From Druceiella hillmani (lineage: Eukaryota > Arthropoda > Insecta > Lepidoptera > Hepialidae): a DNA stretch of 64,000 nt. The notes below the pieces were generated by a model, which was not told the origin of the DNA, ran no database searches, and worked only from the letters and a program-made list of their open reading frames with translations. The stretch spans positions 15,263,501 to 15,327,500 of the forward strand of contig JAYKKI010000037.1 of NCBI GenBank assembly GCA_039881145.1, given 5' to 3'. This document shows, piece by piece, positions 1-10,600 of this stretch. The position numbers and the translations under genes were made by a program. How positions within the stretch are numbered: position 1 is the stretch's first letter; each line of letters starts with the position of its first letter.

Positions 1-268
1 AAAAATAATTAACTTTTTATATAAAATTTAAAGCTTTTTCTTAGGTTACTGACAATAAAATTTTAATAAATGCAATTTTCTTGAATTTTTTTCTGGTTTT
101 TAAACTGAAGGAAGAAATAATATATTGCAGTGTCAAGATTAAACAAACTTTTTAAGAGAACGAGCCATCTTGTTTAAATTAGCAAAGATACGAAAAAGGT
201 ACCAAATTAATATAATAAAAAGAACATGACATTCCAGGTTTTATAAATAAAGGAAACCTTTAAAAAAG

Positions 269-323
<55 letters not shown>

Positions 324-633
324 CACACACTCAAATGATAGGTTATAAAACCAAAATTTATTAAAAAAATCCGAAAAATATTGTACATAATTACTCGAAA
401 ACTTAGAAAACCAATATGAAGTGGTGTATAAAATATTTTCGCAGACATGATAAGATCTATTAAAAAATATGTTAAATGAAGAGAATTATACAAACCACGC
501 CGGTGCCTCTATAAGGGAATCATAACCTAAAAATGAAGAGTAAGTAACGGTACCTACTGTGCTTCAGAGAAAAATAATGAGATAATTTAGATAATTTATA
601 GATATAAGAAGGTAATGTTATACACATAAAAAA
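1..633. other. AT-rich non-coding DNA with one TA array
   Basis: No gene, RNA or mobile-element signature was recognised here apart from the TA dinucleotide array listed separately. The minus-strand open frame crossing 260-493 ends in an Ile/Tyr run made by that array and is not treated as a gene. Confidence 0.6.
271..319. repeat. (TA)n microsatellite
   Basis: About 49 bp of near-perfect TA dinucleotide repeat, followed directly by a short CA-rich stretch (acgcacacac). It is self-complementary and can fold on either strand. Confidence 0.95.
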
Positions 634-954
634 ATGCTTTCAAATGTTTCTTTAAAACATCTATCAATTTTTAGATACAAAACTCGATTTCGCTGTCTAA
701 ATATTGATGGAAATCAATTCAAAATAAATATATGCCAAAACGCGCCTAATCTCAGCGTCGTAAATGCAAATCTTGTAAAGCTACTTTCCATTACTGAGCC
801 CGGCCTTTTGTTAATAATGAATGCAAACCGCGTCTCATGCACTTCACCTATGTCGTTCAATATCTTTAATCCCATCTCGCGAGAAAAGGGTCTACTATTT
901 ACGAAACCACAAAGAAAGCTTAGTAATAGTTCACATAGAACACTGCATGATTAA
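634..954 (+). CDS. Hypothetical 106-codon open frame, unrecognised
   Basis: An ATG-initiated open frame of 106 codons in a locally less AT-rich, CpG-containing stretch (about 690-900). The predicted product has balanced composition with no low-complexity runs. I see no signal peptide, membrane segment or known motif. A second shorter frame overlaps it at 821-1027. It could be an exon, a relic of a mobile element or chance. The only argument for it is that length and base composition differ from the surroundings, so I regard it as a weak candidate. Confidence 0.15.
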   Translation: MLSNVSLKHLSIFRYKTRFRCLNIDGNQFKINICQNAPNLSVVNANLVKLLSITEPGLLLIMNANRVSCTSPMSFNIFNPISREKGLLFTKPQRKLSNSSHRTLHD

Positions 955-3059
955 CTTGTTACTTTACAAAATGACTACAATTAATATGAAAAACCTCGTG
1001 AAATATTGTGTTAAGAAATTTTGGTAAATTTTTGTTTAAGAAACAAAATATCTGTGTTAATTACTATTTGGAAAGGTTGGCAAGTTTTTGTTTGCACGTG
1101 GCATTGTGTCGATCGACGGAATGTGTCGAATAACAAATTTATGTAATCGATGATATGTTTCAAATTTGTAATCGTTTTTACACAGCCTAATTCTCACGAA
1201 GAAAGATCGTGGCATATTTCAAGAGGGAAGTTTTACTTATTTTATACAATGATTCTATATACGAGAAAAGCCTTTAATTACGAATAAAACTAACACACCG
1301 ATGATCTCATAGATTTATTGTTTTATTTCAAACTATTTACAAATATTAATATTTTGAACATGTAAATACATTACCTAATGCAAATTTTACAAAGGTTAAA
1401 ATACAGTAAATTTCTCAGAAACAGTGAAGTTTAGAATTATTGCTAATGCTCTAGTAACGCTACTTCTTTCGTAATATTGACTTTAGCAATATTGGGGAGG
1501 GGGTGGACTAGTTTTTTCGAATATTTTAGCACTAACATTATCTTAAATACAATTCTAAAAAAGTAGTTTTGGAATCCTTACAACTCGCCATTTCTCTCCT
1601 GTGCTTCATTCTAAAAAGGAAAACATAACGTTCTAGAGTACACGTTTTGAGCAGACTAACGTACCGTTATCGCATTCGATTAGGTTAGTGTAAAATGATC
1701 CGATTAGGTAAGTGTGAATGTGTCATGTCAGCGCCTCGTGAGAATCGGCATCGATGTTATTGATGTCGTACAATTGTGCTGAATGTTGTGAAAACGCTCC
1801 AACCGTGATTGATACGCGGATCGGTCTGATTATCCTATTACTTAATACTTGTTTTCGCTTTTGGGATGAAATTTATTTGTTTTGTTAGCTTTTTGGTTGA
1901 AATTTAATATCAAAGAAGAACACTTTAGCATTTGGTTGTAATTATATTGAGATGAAGTTGGGATGCTATTCCATTATGCGATGTTTGTGATATGCATAAA
2001 ACCCTTTTCTAACACCAATTTACATGTATGAAACATATATAAAAAATGAATTAAATTGTATGTAGGAATACCACCTACTTAAGGAATAATAAGTATATGG
2101 TAAAAAGTATACAGGTTCATCATCGACAAATGTCATAATCTATTTGATAGTGGGCCATGCTTCCATGTGATATATTAACGAAAAAAGGAGCAAGAGTAGA
2201 GGATCGTAACTGTCTAGAAATAAATGACGTGAGTTACAAAAGGTAAAAAGTTTGTTTAAAAAAGCGACTCTCAATAGGAAATATTTGTTTATTTACAATG
2301 CATGTAATAAAGTATTTGTCTCAATGCATTTCATAACAATTTCAAAAAGAATTTTTTTTTATTAATACTTTTTGACTATTTTTTTTATCGAGTCGAGTAA
2401 ATATTTTGATCATAAAGAAAGCCATTAAAAGAAAAGCAAAAATTTTAAAAAATACCAGTTATTTGCACAAGTACATTTTTTCTATCATCTTGTTTTAATC
2501 AATGAACTAGTATTTGTAATCAAAATTATGGCATCCTTTTCTTATTCTTATATTTAAATTCTTATATTTACGTTCCGTTCGAGTTAGCTTATATTCTATT
2601 CGAGATAATAACAACCAATATTCAATTCTAGATTTGTATACCAATATTAATTTATCTTATTAATTTACTTTGGCTCTGAAATTTTCACTGAAATAATTTC
2701 TAATAATTCAAAAATATTAATTATTTGAATCGAGCAGTTGTGAATATACTTAGTTAAGAAACCTTATCCCGAGAAAAATATGATTTTATATTTTCTTCCC
2801 CTCATCCATTTTGAAGGAAGAAAACTTTACGATCGATTAAGAAATTAATATGTATTTCTTGCACGTGAAATAAAACTAGTTAAATAAGTTTTGGTCCGAA
2901 TTCAAAGGAAGAAGAATTTTCATTGTTTGGACAATTGCATTGTATTATATGAAGTTTTTATAGATACATGAGTATATAATCAGCTAGTAATAGTTATGAA
3001 CCAAAGTAAAATATATAAACACAAAAATAAATTAATACTTTTTGACAAGTCTACGTTTT
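955..3059. other. Unannotated AT-rich stretch with one CpG-richer patch
   Basis: No coding or repeat family was recognised. The stretch about 1640-1850 is less AT-rich and contains a short direct duplication of a CGATTAGGT-AGTGT motif at about 1678-1715. A TCGATCGA palindrome lies near 1112. Nothing else stands out. Confidence 0.5.
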
Positions 3060-3420
3060 GCCGAAAAAGGTCATGACGAATGCGAATCAGCTCCACATAT
3101 GTTGTCACGTCCTAGCTATTTATCTACTCGAGTTCATTTTGTGCCCCTCGAAATAAAGCTCGGTTGGCATATCGGCTTTATTGCAACGTGTAACCGTTGT
3201 TTGTAATTCAAGCGTGATCGGGTAATACTTTACGTTCGACGACGTGTCGCGACGTCGCATCCTGAGCTCACGCAGGGAGAAAATCGAGCATTTACTTCGC
3301 GACTCGATCCGATTTTTCAACCACGTGAACGTGCCTGTATTTTGGTATTTGTCACTCACTGTGTAGTAAGAGTGATACGTAGCGAATCAGTTTATCGCTC
3401 GACGTATTATATACATTTGA
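3060..3420. promoter_or_regulatory. CpG-rich patch, candidate promoter, exon or regulatory element
   Basis: This roughly 360 bp block is clearly richer in G+C and CpG than the surrounding DNA, with a dense CpG cluster at about 3236-3262 (containing gacgtgtcgcgacgtcgc) and an E-box-like CACGTG at 3322-3327. On the plus strand a TCAGTT at 3387-3392 matches the arthropod initiator consensus, but this motif is short and common. No convincing TATA box was found at the expected distance. The compositional contrast is seen in the sequence. A promoter or first-exon role is inference. Confidence 0.25.
3120..3359 (-). CDS. Hypothetical 79-codon open frame in the CpG-rich patch
   Basis: A minus-strand ATG frame of 79 codons running through the CpG-rich patch. 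The product is hydrophilic and basic in the middle (Arg-rich RELRMRRRD segment), with no membrane segment, signal peptide or recognised domain. Its composition is more protein-like than most frames in the window, but the length is within what chance allows in a GC-richer patch. It could be a coding exon, part of an old repeat or spurious. No splice structure was traced. Confidence 0.15.
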   Translation of the reverse strand: MSDKYQNTGTFTWLKNRIESRSKCSIFSLRELRMRRRDTSSNVKYYPITLELQTTVTRCNKADMPTELYFEGHKMNSSR

Positions 3421-3507
3421 ATGTTTATACTACATTTTGTGAAGATTCTCTTTCCTGTTTATGTGCTCCAGTTCAAGTTTTAAATTGTTATATACGGTTC
3501 AAAAGAA

Positions 3508-3553
3508 TTGTGTATGAACCTCGCAATATGTAGTATGCGAGGTTCACATACAA
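3508..3553. repeat. Inverted repeat / hairpin, 18 bp arms
   Basis: Arms at 3508-3525 and 3536-3553 are complementary at 16 of 18 positions, separated by a 10-base spacer. The central 11 bp next to the spacer (GAACCTCGCA side) pair perfectly. The two mismatches fall in the outer part. It lies in unannotated DNA, with no U-tract or element boundary nearby to suggest a role. Confidence 0.7.
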
Positions 3554-5356
3554 TTAACCTTGCAATTTAATCGAAATAATTTTAAAGGAGTTTCTAGTCA
3601 AAAACAACAGTTTTTTCAGATTTTTAAATTTAAAATTTAGGGGTTATAGACATATTACAGTTCAGTTTTAAAAATGATTTTTAAAATTTCATTGATGCCT
3701 CTTCTTTTATTTGCTAAAAATATGGAAATAATTCTTCGTCTGTATATTACTGTCATTATTTAGCGGTTCGTATCAAAAATTGGTATTTGTCAAATGTCTT
3801 TTATAAAATCAGTAAATGAAAAAATAGTGGGTGATTTTCGATTGCATTCAGATGTTAAGTGAGCATAGTAATTACCCAAAATCGTCTTAGAGTCGCGTTG
3901 TGAAGAATCTGAATAAATTTGTTATTAGGATAATTATTTCTGTTACAAGCGACTGCAATTACAGGTATCACTCCATACGCTCTCCTAATCAATGATTATT
4001 AGTTAATATGATTTTAGTGAAAAGAATTGCTCACAAAAAAACCATTTAATCTGGACGGTGTAAATAAGCCGCGGACTGAAGGCTTCATAATTAATTCGGA
4101 GTTTCAGTGAAGTAATTCGTGTTTACATGAGCGCATTAAAATTGATGTTTTAATATATTTTCATTGATTTATACTGCAAACATTCTATATTATAAAATAA
4201 TCTAACTGACTCTGTATAGCACACTATTTTAATCAAGGTTTGTTTACGTATTTTATGAGAGATTTTATACCCTAATAATTTTACTCAAATATCGTTATTT
4301 AGTGTTTTAAAATATGTTTTTCTGTTTCTAATAAACTAAGCTTTTATTATCTTACCGTTTGTGTATTTTAAGTAAGTAGGTATAATTTACACACGAGATT
4401 GTCACACAAGATGACTGATCGAGCAGTCTCCACAATTTTGATGCAATATTCGTGCCTATTCCATATCAGTTAATGCCTCCAAAACATTTAACCATTAACA
4501 TTTAAATGAGCGATGGACATTTGTTTGGAGTTATCTTTTTTGTTCTGTTGATATATTTTAGTGTTAGTGACTCTTGTTACTTATTGACTTTGGAAAAATA
4601 TATGGTTTCTTAAACAGGTATTAATCGCTGTTTTGGGGATTTTCTATAATATTTTACATTTCAAATATTATTTAGAGAATTGGGAGTTAAAAACTGGACC
4701 ATGCATAGTACTGCTCGCTGATAAAAATCTGTATATAAGCATACAGTCTACTTTATATAGTGTTGTTGATAGGTGATCGCTCGCTCCTAACGATACCGAT
4801 TTTGTTTAATTGTGTTTGAAAAGGATTGGATATCTAAGATACTAACTATTATTTAGCCACGCATTCATTCGCGGTGTTTTATTTGATAATTAAAAATAAA
4901 TTTTAAATATTTCATGGGGTAAATTTAAATTAAATCTAACATAACGAATTGTTTATAATTTGTTAAGTTTTTAAAATATATTAATATTCGTTATATTAAC
5001 TATAATTTAAATTAAGTTATCTATTCATTATTCTATTTTGAAGATATTTAAATATTGAAATAGGTAAAATTCGTTTTATAAAAAAGTTGTCAGTCTAAAA
5101 ACAGCAAAAGAAGCAGGAAACTTATGTGTAAACTATTGATTGATTAAATAACGGCTAACTGATTTAAATAAGATATTTTTACAATTTACGTATCGAAACA
5201 ATATAAGAACCAATCATGTTAGTTCATTAATATGGTATTGAATTTAACTATTATTTCTGAAAAAATATTGCGATGCCTCTTTCATTCATATATTTTCGCT
5301 TAAAAATTCGGCCCATGCGAGCTTTAATTTCAACACAGAAGTTATTTTATTTTCAG
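3554..5356. other. Unannotated AT-rich stretch
   Basis: No gene or repeat family was recognised. Open frames are short. The stretch ends at a pyrimidine-rich ttattttattttcag that resembles a 3' splice acceptor just upstream of the transposase relic. Confidence 0.5.
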
Positions 5357-6563
5357 AGTTCCCCTAGAAAGTCTCTAACCGCGAAATCAATACAAAGATT
5401 TAACGTCAAGAAACAAAAAAATGAAACATCTTATAAAACTTCTTAAAATTATTTTGTAAAGAAAGAAGAAAGGAGTAAAGAGACTTCAAGGTAAAACAAA
5501 GACATTGAAAAAAAATTGCAAATTTAGAAGAAATATTACGCATATTGACGAAGAAATCTTTAACAAATAAAGACAACGAAGATATATTGAAAAGTATCGA
5601 TGTTCAAAATCGAGGGCAGATTAAAAGACAGCGCCAGAAGTTCTTAACGGGACACATAGCGACAAAATACTCCTCAAAAGTTGGAGCGTTTGCATTAACA
5701 TTGCATTTTTACTCGCCCAAAACATACGATTTTGTATACTAGAACACTCCGAAAATGTTCTTAAAGTATAACGCTCTTAAAGTATTGGCTAGAGGAAGGC
5801 AAAATGATCAGATTTATGCCACGATAATACTTGATGAAATGGCTATTAAAAGCGGTACTAAATATTATCCTCAATATAAGAAAATTACGGTAATGTCAAT
5901 TATATTGCACACACAGATGGTCAAAATAAAACTAAAAAAGCTTTAATTCTAAATAGAAGGCATAAGCGGTGATCAAAATATTACATAGTAGACGAAACTG
6001 GTATTCGGGTGACTTCTGTAACAGTTGATGGGTGTCCTGCAAATTTAATCATGGCAAAAAATTAGGATGCATATTTAACCGCAAAAATGTTATTATCACT
6101 TTCAAAAATTTATGCAATGAATCTAAAATATCCATTTCCTCAGGTTCTTCACACATGCTCAAACTCAGAGTAAGAAATACGCTTGAAAGCTGTGAATTTT
6201 TTTTTTTCAAAGACGGTGGAAACATATCTTGGAAACATGTTTACACGACTTACACACAAACGAACATTTCCACATGGCAAACCGTCTGAGAACTGGATTT
6301 ATATTTTTAAGAATCAAATGATAAAAGTCTATTTACCGACATAGGTTTTCGGTACAAGTATTTCATATACTCCTACATTTTGTAAGGAGAAGCTCAAATT
6401 ATCTCAGTTTAAAGAGGTTTTTCCCACAGCAATGTTTATAATAATAATGAATGACCTGTTTGATATGTTAGAATCGCATATCCATAGGTATGACTTCAAA
6501 CGTGCAGTTAATAAAGACTATGCTGCACACATAATCAATATATTAGACAAAGTTAAGGCCTAA
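5357..6563 (+). pseudogene. Decayed P-element / THAP9-type transposase
   Basis: In their native form these proteins cut and paste DNA in the nucleus using an RNase-H-like catalytic core. Reading 5' to 3' and changing frame at breaks, the following family-like segments appear: an upstream Leu/Lys-rich stretch (about 5515-5600); a strong AFALTLHFYSPKTYDFV segment (about 5686-5739); ILDEMAIKSGTKYY, with the putative catalytic Asp codon at 5833-5835; TVDGCPANLIMAK, with Asp at 6027-6029; SSHMLKLRVRN with a following GG-ISWKHV segment (about 6152-6230); and MNDLFDMLES...YDFKRAV (6447-6515), ending at tandem stops 6561-6566. The segments are in the family order. A stop follows the first segment, there are frameshifts (one near the A-run about 6055), and no N-terminal THAP zinc finger was found upstream. 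A possible 3' splice site at 5356 would make this the second coding exon of the parent gene. Terminal inverted repeats and an 8 bp target duplication were not identified. Family assignment is by eye but rests on several ordered motifs. The element is inactive. Confidence 0.78.
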
Positions 6564-7462
6564 TAATGAAATGATCTACTATAATGACTAAAGCAAATAA
6601 AACAGAAACGGTATTACCCAATCAAATCAAAATACTTTATGGCGGCTGTTTCGAAATGTTCACCCGGTTACAATATTTTTTATCACCTATTTAATTCCTA
6701 AATAAAATTTTTGATGAGTGAAATTCATATGTTTTATTGATATCAATAGTATTATTACACATTATTTTTTTACTTGCTAAAAAAGTGACATGGAGTTGAC
6801 TAATTAGTGTAGCCTAAGCCGCGTTGCGCTCCACACCGCTATACAGTGAAATATTCTAAGTTGCTAATAGTGATTCTAAGAAAAATACATCTATGCGCTT
6901 TCCACTGGGTATATGCTCCGTCTAAGCTTTGTATAATTTTCAGCATCACTCGCTCGAAGAGATAGATAGAGGACAAAAATTGAAGAAGTTTGAGCTAATG
7001 TAACGATAGACGCAATTTTTAATAGACACATTTTTTTCAGAATAAACTGTAGAAATGGAATTTTCTTTATTTCCAATGATTCCTTATTTGAAAATAAATA
7101 ACAAGAGGTAGAATATCTTTACGTTTAGTGTCTTCAAATAAGCACAACATTGATCATGGCTAATAGTTAACTTTGTTAGTTTACTACTATGTTAGTAACT
7201 AATGTTAGTTTACTTTTTAAGCCTGATGTTTTCAAAACGATCAGATTTTTTGCCATTTTATGAAATACTTCAGTTTTAATGACATTTTTTCCATTCGCTC
7301 CACGAATTTTTATTGCTGATACTGAAGTAAATAAACAACGTAAACCGTAAACAAGAATTTATATTCTATCACACGATAAATTAATAAATTTATAGGTTAA
7401 TACTAAGGTGAAAAAAGAAGCGAGAAAGAGATAGGCTGTTTATTTTGTCGGATACTCGCATG

Positions 7463-7518
<56 letters not shown>

Positions 7519-7922
7519 GGTATATTATCACGAGGAAATTTTTGAGGAATAAACGTTGCGCAAAGTCTCACTTATCTAGGAAGTAACACGAGACAACTTC
7601 TTGGCGTTGGTAAAGACACATGATTATACATAAAGTATAACTTTTAATCGTGAACATTATTCAACCCTTTGTCACGGAATGTTTAAGAGTTTTGAATACA
7701 TTGTAATTCCTGAAATTGATTATCTTAACTGAAATTGATATATACAATAAAATTATGATGAGATTGTGTTTGTGTGAGTGTCACGTAAAAACCAACATTA
7801 CATATAAAAGCATTACATTAAATACATATAAAAGCGATTAACACCAACGGAACTTGTTTACATGTTAGAAAGAAATTTTGTAGGTAAATTAACAATTAAA
7901 GGTATCATATTTATAAAATTGT
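6564..7922. other. Unannotated AT-rich stretch with TA array
   Basis: A small CpG-containing patch lies at about 6812-6842. A minus-strand 61-codon frame at 6891-7076 has no recognised motif. A TA array at 7467-7516 is listed separately. Confidence 0.5.
7467..7516. repeat. (TA)n microsatellite
   Basis: About 50 bp of uninterrupted TA/AT dinucleotide repeat. Confidence 0.95.
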
Positions 7923-8059
7923 TGAATATATTTGGCGTTAATTTTGCAGAAATTCATTATTCACAGTCAAACGGAACTACGTGATGTAGTATTATTTCTA
8001 CTTTCTTTAAGTTCTTTACCACGATCACGATTTACCACGTTTCGTTGTATTACAACATA
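7923..8059. repeat. Dispersed repeat copy A (partner at 58128-58251)
   Basis: This segment aligns over about 130 bp in the same orientation with 58128-58251. Shared blocks include GAATATATTTG, GTTAATTTTG-AGAAATTCAT, GATGTAG-ATTATTTCTA, TTTAA-TTCTTTAC and GTTTCGTTGT-TTACAA-AT. Differences are scattered substitutions and small indels, typical of two old copies of one mobile element. In one shared frame, the copies read QTELRDVVLFLL here and QMKPLDVALFLF at the partner. This faintly recalls the 'QPLDV' block of Tigger/pogo-like DDE transposases, but it is too short to assign a family. Confidence 0.75.
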
Positions 8060-8737
8060 CTAGCCCACCTGAAGAGTTTTTATGTCATTAAGTTAAGGAC
8101 TATCTACTGTTGTTTAGTATTTGTAAACAATATAATTTTTAGGGTGTTCAGTCAATAAGAAAGGACAGCCCTTATGAGATTTTTCATGTATCCGTCCTTC
8201 TATATCTCTACCACAGTCGCTTATTTCGAAAAAAAACATTAGACAGACAGTGACCAAGTATGTTAATCTGTATATATCTAAGCAGTTAACGCTCAGATGT
8301 ATCCAAATGAAAATTTTAGTTTGTTAAATAAAAAACTAGGTTTTTTTTTACATTTTTATAGATACCAATTTATAAAGTGATATAAAGGGTTCTACAATTT
8401 TTTGCTCTAAAATTTTTCGCAAAGTAATTCTAGATATATTACCAAATAATAATATCTTTTAAAAAAACCTACTCTGAATATTATTTAAGTGTTATCTAAG
8501 ATAGCTCTAGGATAATGTTAAAAGGTCCATGCAATATGCTTCGTCCACATCCGCAAAATTGCTAAAGATATAATTATCAGAAAATAGCTTTACAAGAAGA
8601 TTACCTTAAGTTTACAAAGAACTGTTGTGTTAATTTTAAAATTTGAAGCTTTTGAGATATTCACCAAATATGTAAGCCTATGAAATATACACTAGGCGAC
8701 ACCTAAATATTATTAATAGCTCAATTGCAATTCAATA

Positions 8738-8765
8738 TAATAGCGAACACTATTGTTCGCTATTA
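8738..8765. repeat. Perfect 12 bp hairpin
   Basis: TAATAGCGAACA (8738-8749) and its exact reverse complement (8754-8765) flank a 4-base loop. Isolated in AT-rich DNA. Confidence 0.85.
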
Positions 8766-9273
8766 AACTGGTTCATCGAGGTAGAAGATACCCACAGACA
8801 TGTATTTCTTTTTCCTTACTAGTTTTTAATCGATTTTTGTATATTTAGGATTCAAAATACTTAGATATACGTGTTCTGAAAATTAAATAATTTAAAATGT
8901 AGAAAAGGAACCATTGTATTATAATATCAATATATCTAATAGATTACAAAAAAATATTGAAAAACCTCAACTTTCCTATATTTACCAAAACACCAAAAAT
9001 AACATTTATAATGAAATGATGTATTTTTAATACTGATTTTGTAACATTATAAATACAGTAACTCTGTGTCACGTAATCTTAAGTCGTAACTAATCTTCAT
9101 TATTTATACAAATCGCAACAAAAAATAATAGTTTCATACTCACTTAAAACTTATCTTAAGATAAGGAGAGTCACAACGCGAGCTACTAAAAGTTTTAGCA
9201 ACATTGGATAACCATTAACAAGACAATCGAATTTCCAAATGTTTCGAGGCATTATGACATAACCCCAATGACG

Positions 9274-9300
9274 CCGAGGTAATGATTAAAATTACCTCGG
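9274..9300. repeat. Perfect 10 bp hairpin
   Basis: CCGAGGTAAT (9274-9283) and ATTACCTCGG (9291-9300) pair exactly around a 7-base loop. The G+C-containing stem is unusual for this AT-rich context. Confidence 0.85.
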
Positions 9301-9347
9301 ATGATGACTATAAATCCTAAAACATTTATAAGTGCCTAAGTCCCTAC

Positions 9348-9380
9348 GGAAACCTCGTAGTGTGAGTTCTACTCATACTT
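9348..9380. repeat. Three-site hairpin motif, copy A
   Basis: GGAAACCTCGTAGTGTGAG followed by TTCTACTCATACTT. The same motif recurs at 20867-20913 and 52379-52424 on the same strand. Within it GTGTGAG (9360-9366) can pair with CTCATAC (9372-9378) around a 5-base loop. Probably a fragment of a repeat family. Confidence 0.6.
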
Positions 9381-10507
9381 TTTTTTTGAACATTTTGAAA
9401 GAATTTATTTTTTTGAGGATTGTTATAGCTTTTTCTTATAATTAATATTTCACGCGAAATATAAAACTTAACAAAACTTGATTGATAAAACTACCTGTTG
9501 ACGCTCGCTACCATTTACAGGAAAATATTTTGAATGTCACAGACAATGTAGTTAACTTCTAAAATACCTAATATTTTTGGAAGATGAAATAAAATATTTT
9601 TATATTTGAACTGAAATCTTTGGAAGGTATCTATAATAATAATTGAGGACATAAACCTACCCACAAGCAAGGAGAGATGTGCCGCAGCGCTATTCTTGCA
9701 TACAAACATATCAATATTATAAACTGTACATAAGTCTATTACATCTTCTCTGTTAATACTAAATAATGTATTGTTGTGTGGAATAAGTGAATGGACTATG
9801 TGAAAGAAGAGAGTTATGCGTATGCGCAGTCATATTTTAACTTTATATTTTTATGAATATGACAATATGTTTTTAGTTACCTAAACTTGGACATAGGTAA
9901 TAATATATATGTTTGTGTTTTTGACGTGCCTTGTATAACGTTACACTTGAAATATTAAAAGCCGTTTTCAAATAAAGAGTATGGAAAAAATTACCTCTCC
10001 TCATTTTTTTAGGTTTTTAATTAATTTACTTTATGGTTAAATCGGTTTTAATTTTTTACAAATTTAAAGTTTCCAACGTATAAGAAGCACAACTAGATGA
10101 TCAAATATTCAGAGTATGCATGTTTCTTCGTATTCTTATTATCTGTAGCTATTAGACATGAAATATGGCTTGCGGTGATTCCAGGCCTTTGTAAATAGTT
10201 GCTTCAGTTGTATTTTCCGAATATATTGACTTATCAAGATATATAATAAAACTTGCTACAACAATGCAAAAAATTCCCATTGAACATGAAATAAAAAATA
10301 AACAAAATGGCTTTACGCGTTGAAGGGAACCCGTTCATTTTCTTGAACAATTTTTGGATTAGAACGCTCAAGGATAAGATAGTTACGAATTTTATAACAT
10401 GAACAGCATCAGCAAGACTTGGAGTAAAACGTGACATTATAGTCAGGATCGACATAATCGTGATCGCCTTTTTTGCGTATGAAAAATGGGAATGCTTCTT
10501 TTTCTTA

Positions 10508-10510
<3 letters not shown>

Positions 10511-10555
<45 letters not shown>

Positions 10556-10600
10556 TATATATGTATATATACACACACATATATTTATATATGTGTATAT
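10511..10600. repeat. Compound TA / TATG / CA microsatellite
   Basis: A run of TA repeats (about 10511-10551) continues into interrupted TATATG and ACACAC blocks. Open frames across it on both strands encode only Ile/Tyr/His repeats and are artefacts. Confidence 0.95.

Larger units (their letters stand above)
8060..10510. other. Unannotated AT-rich stretch with short palindromes
   Basis: No gene recognised. It holds a 12 bp hairpin at 8738-8765, a 16 bp perfect palindrome CTTATCTTAAGATAAG at 9150-9165, a 10 bp hairpin at 9274-9300 and one copy of the three-site hairpin motif at 9348-9380. Open frames at 9515-9709 and 10234-10455 (minus) have no recognised features. Confidence 0.5.

Noticed and set aside
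1678..1720. TTAGGTTAG phrases considered as arthropod telomeric repeat
   Set aside because: Only one or two TTAGG units are present, not a tandem array.
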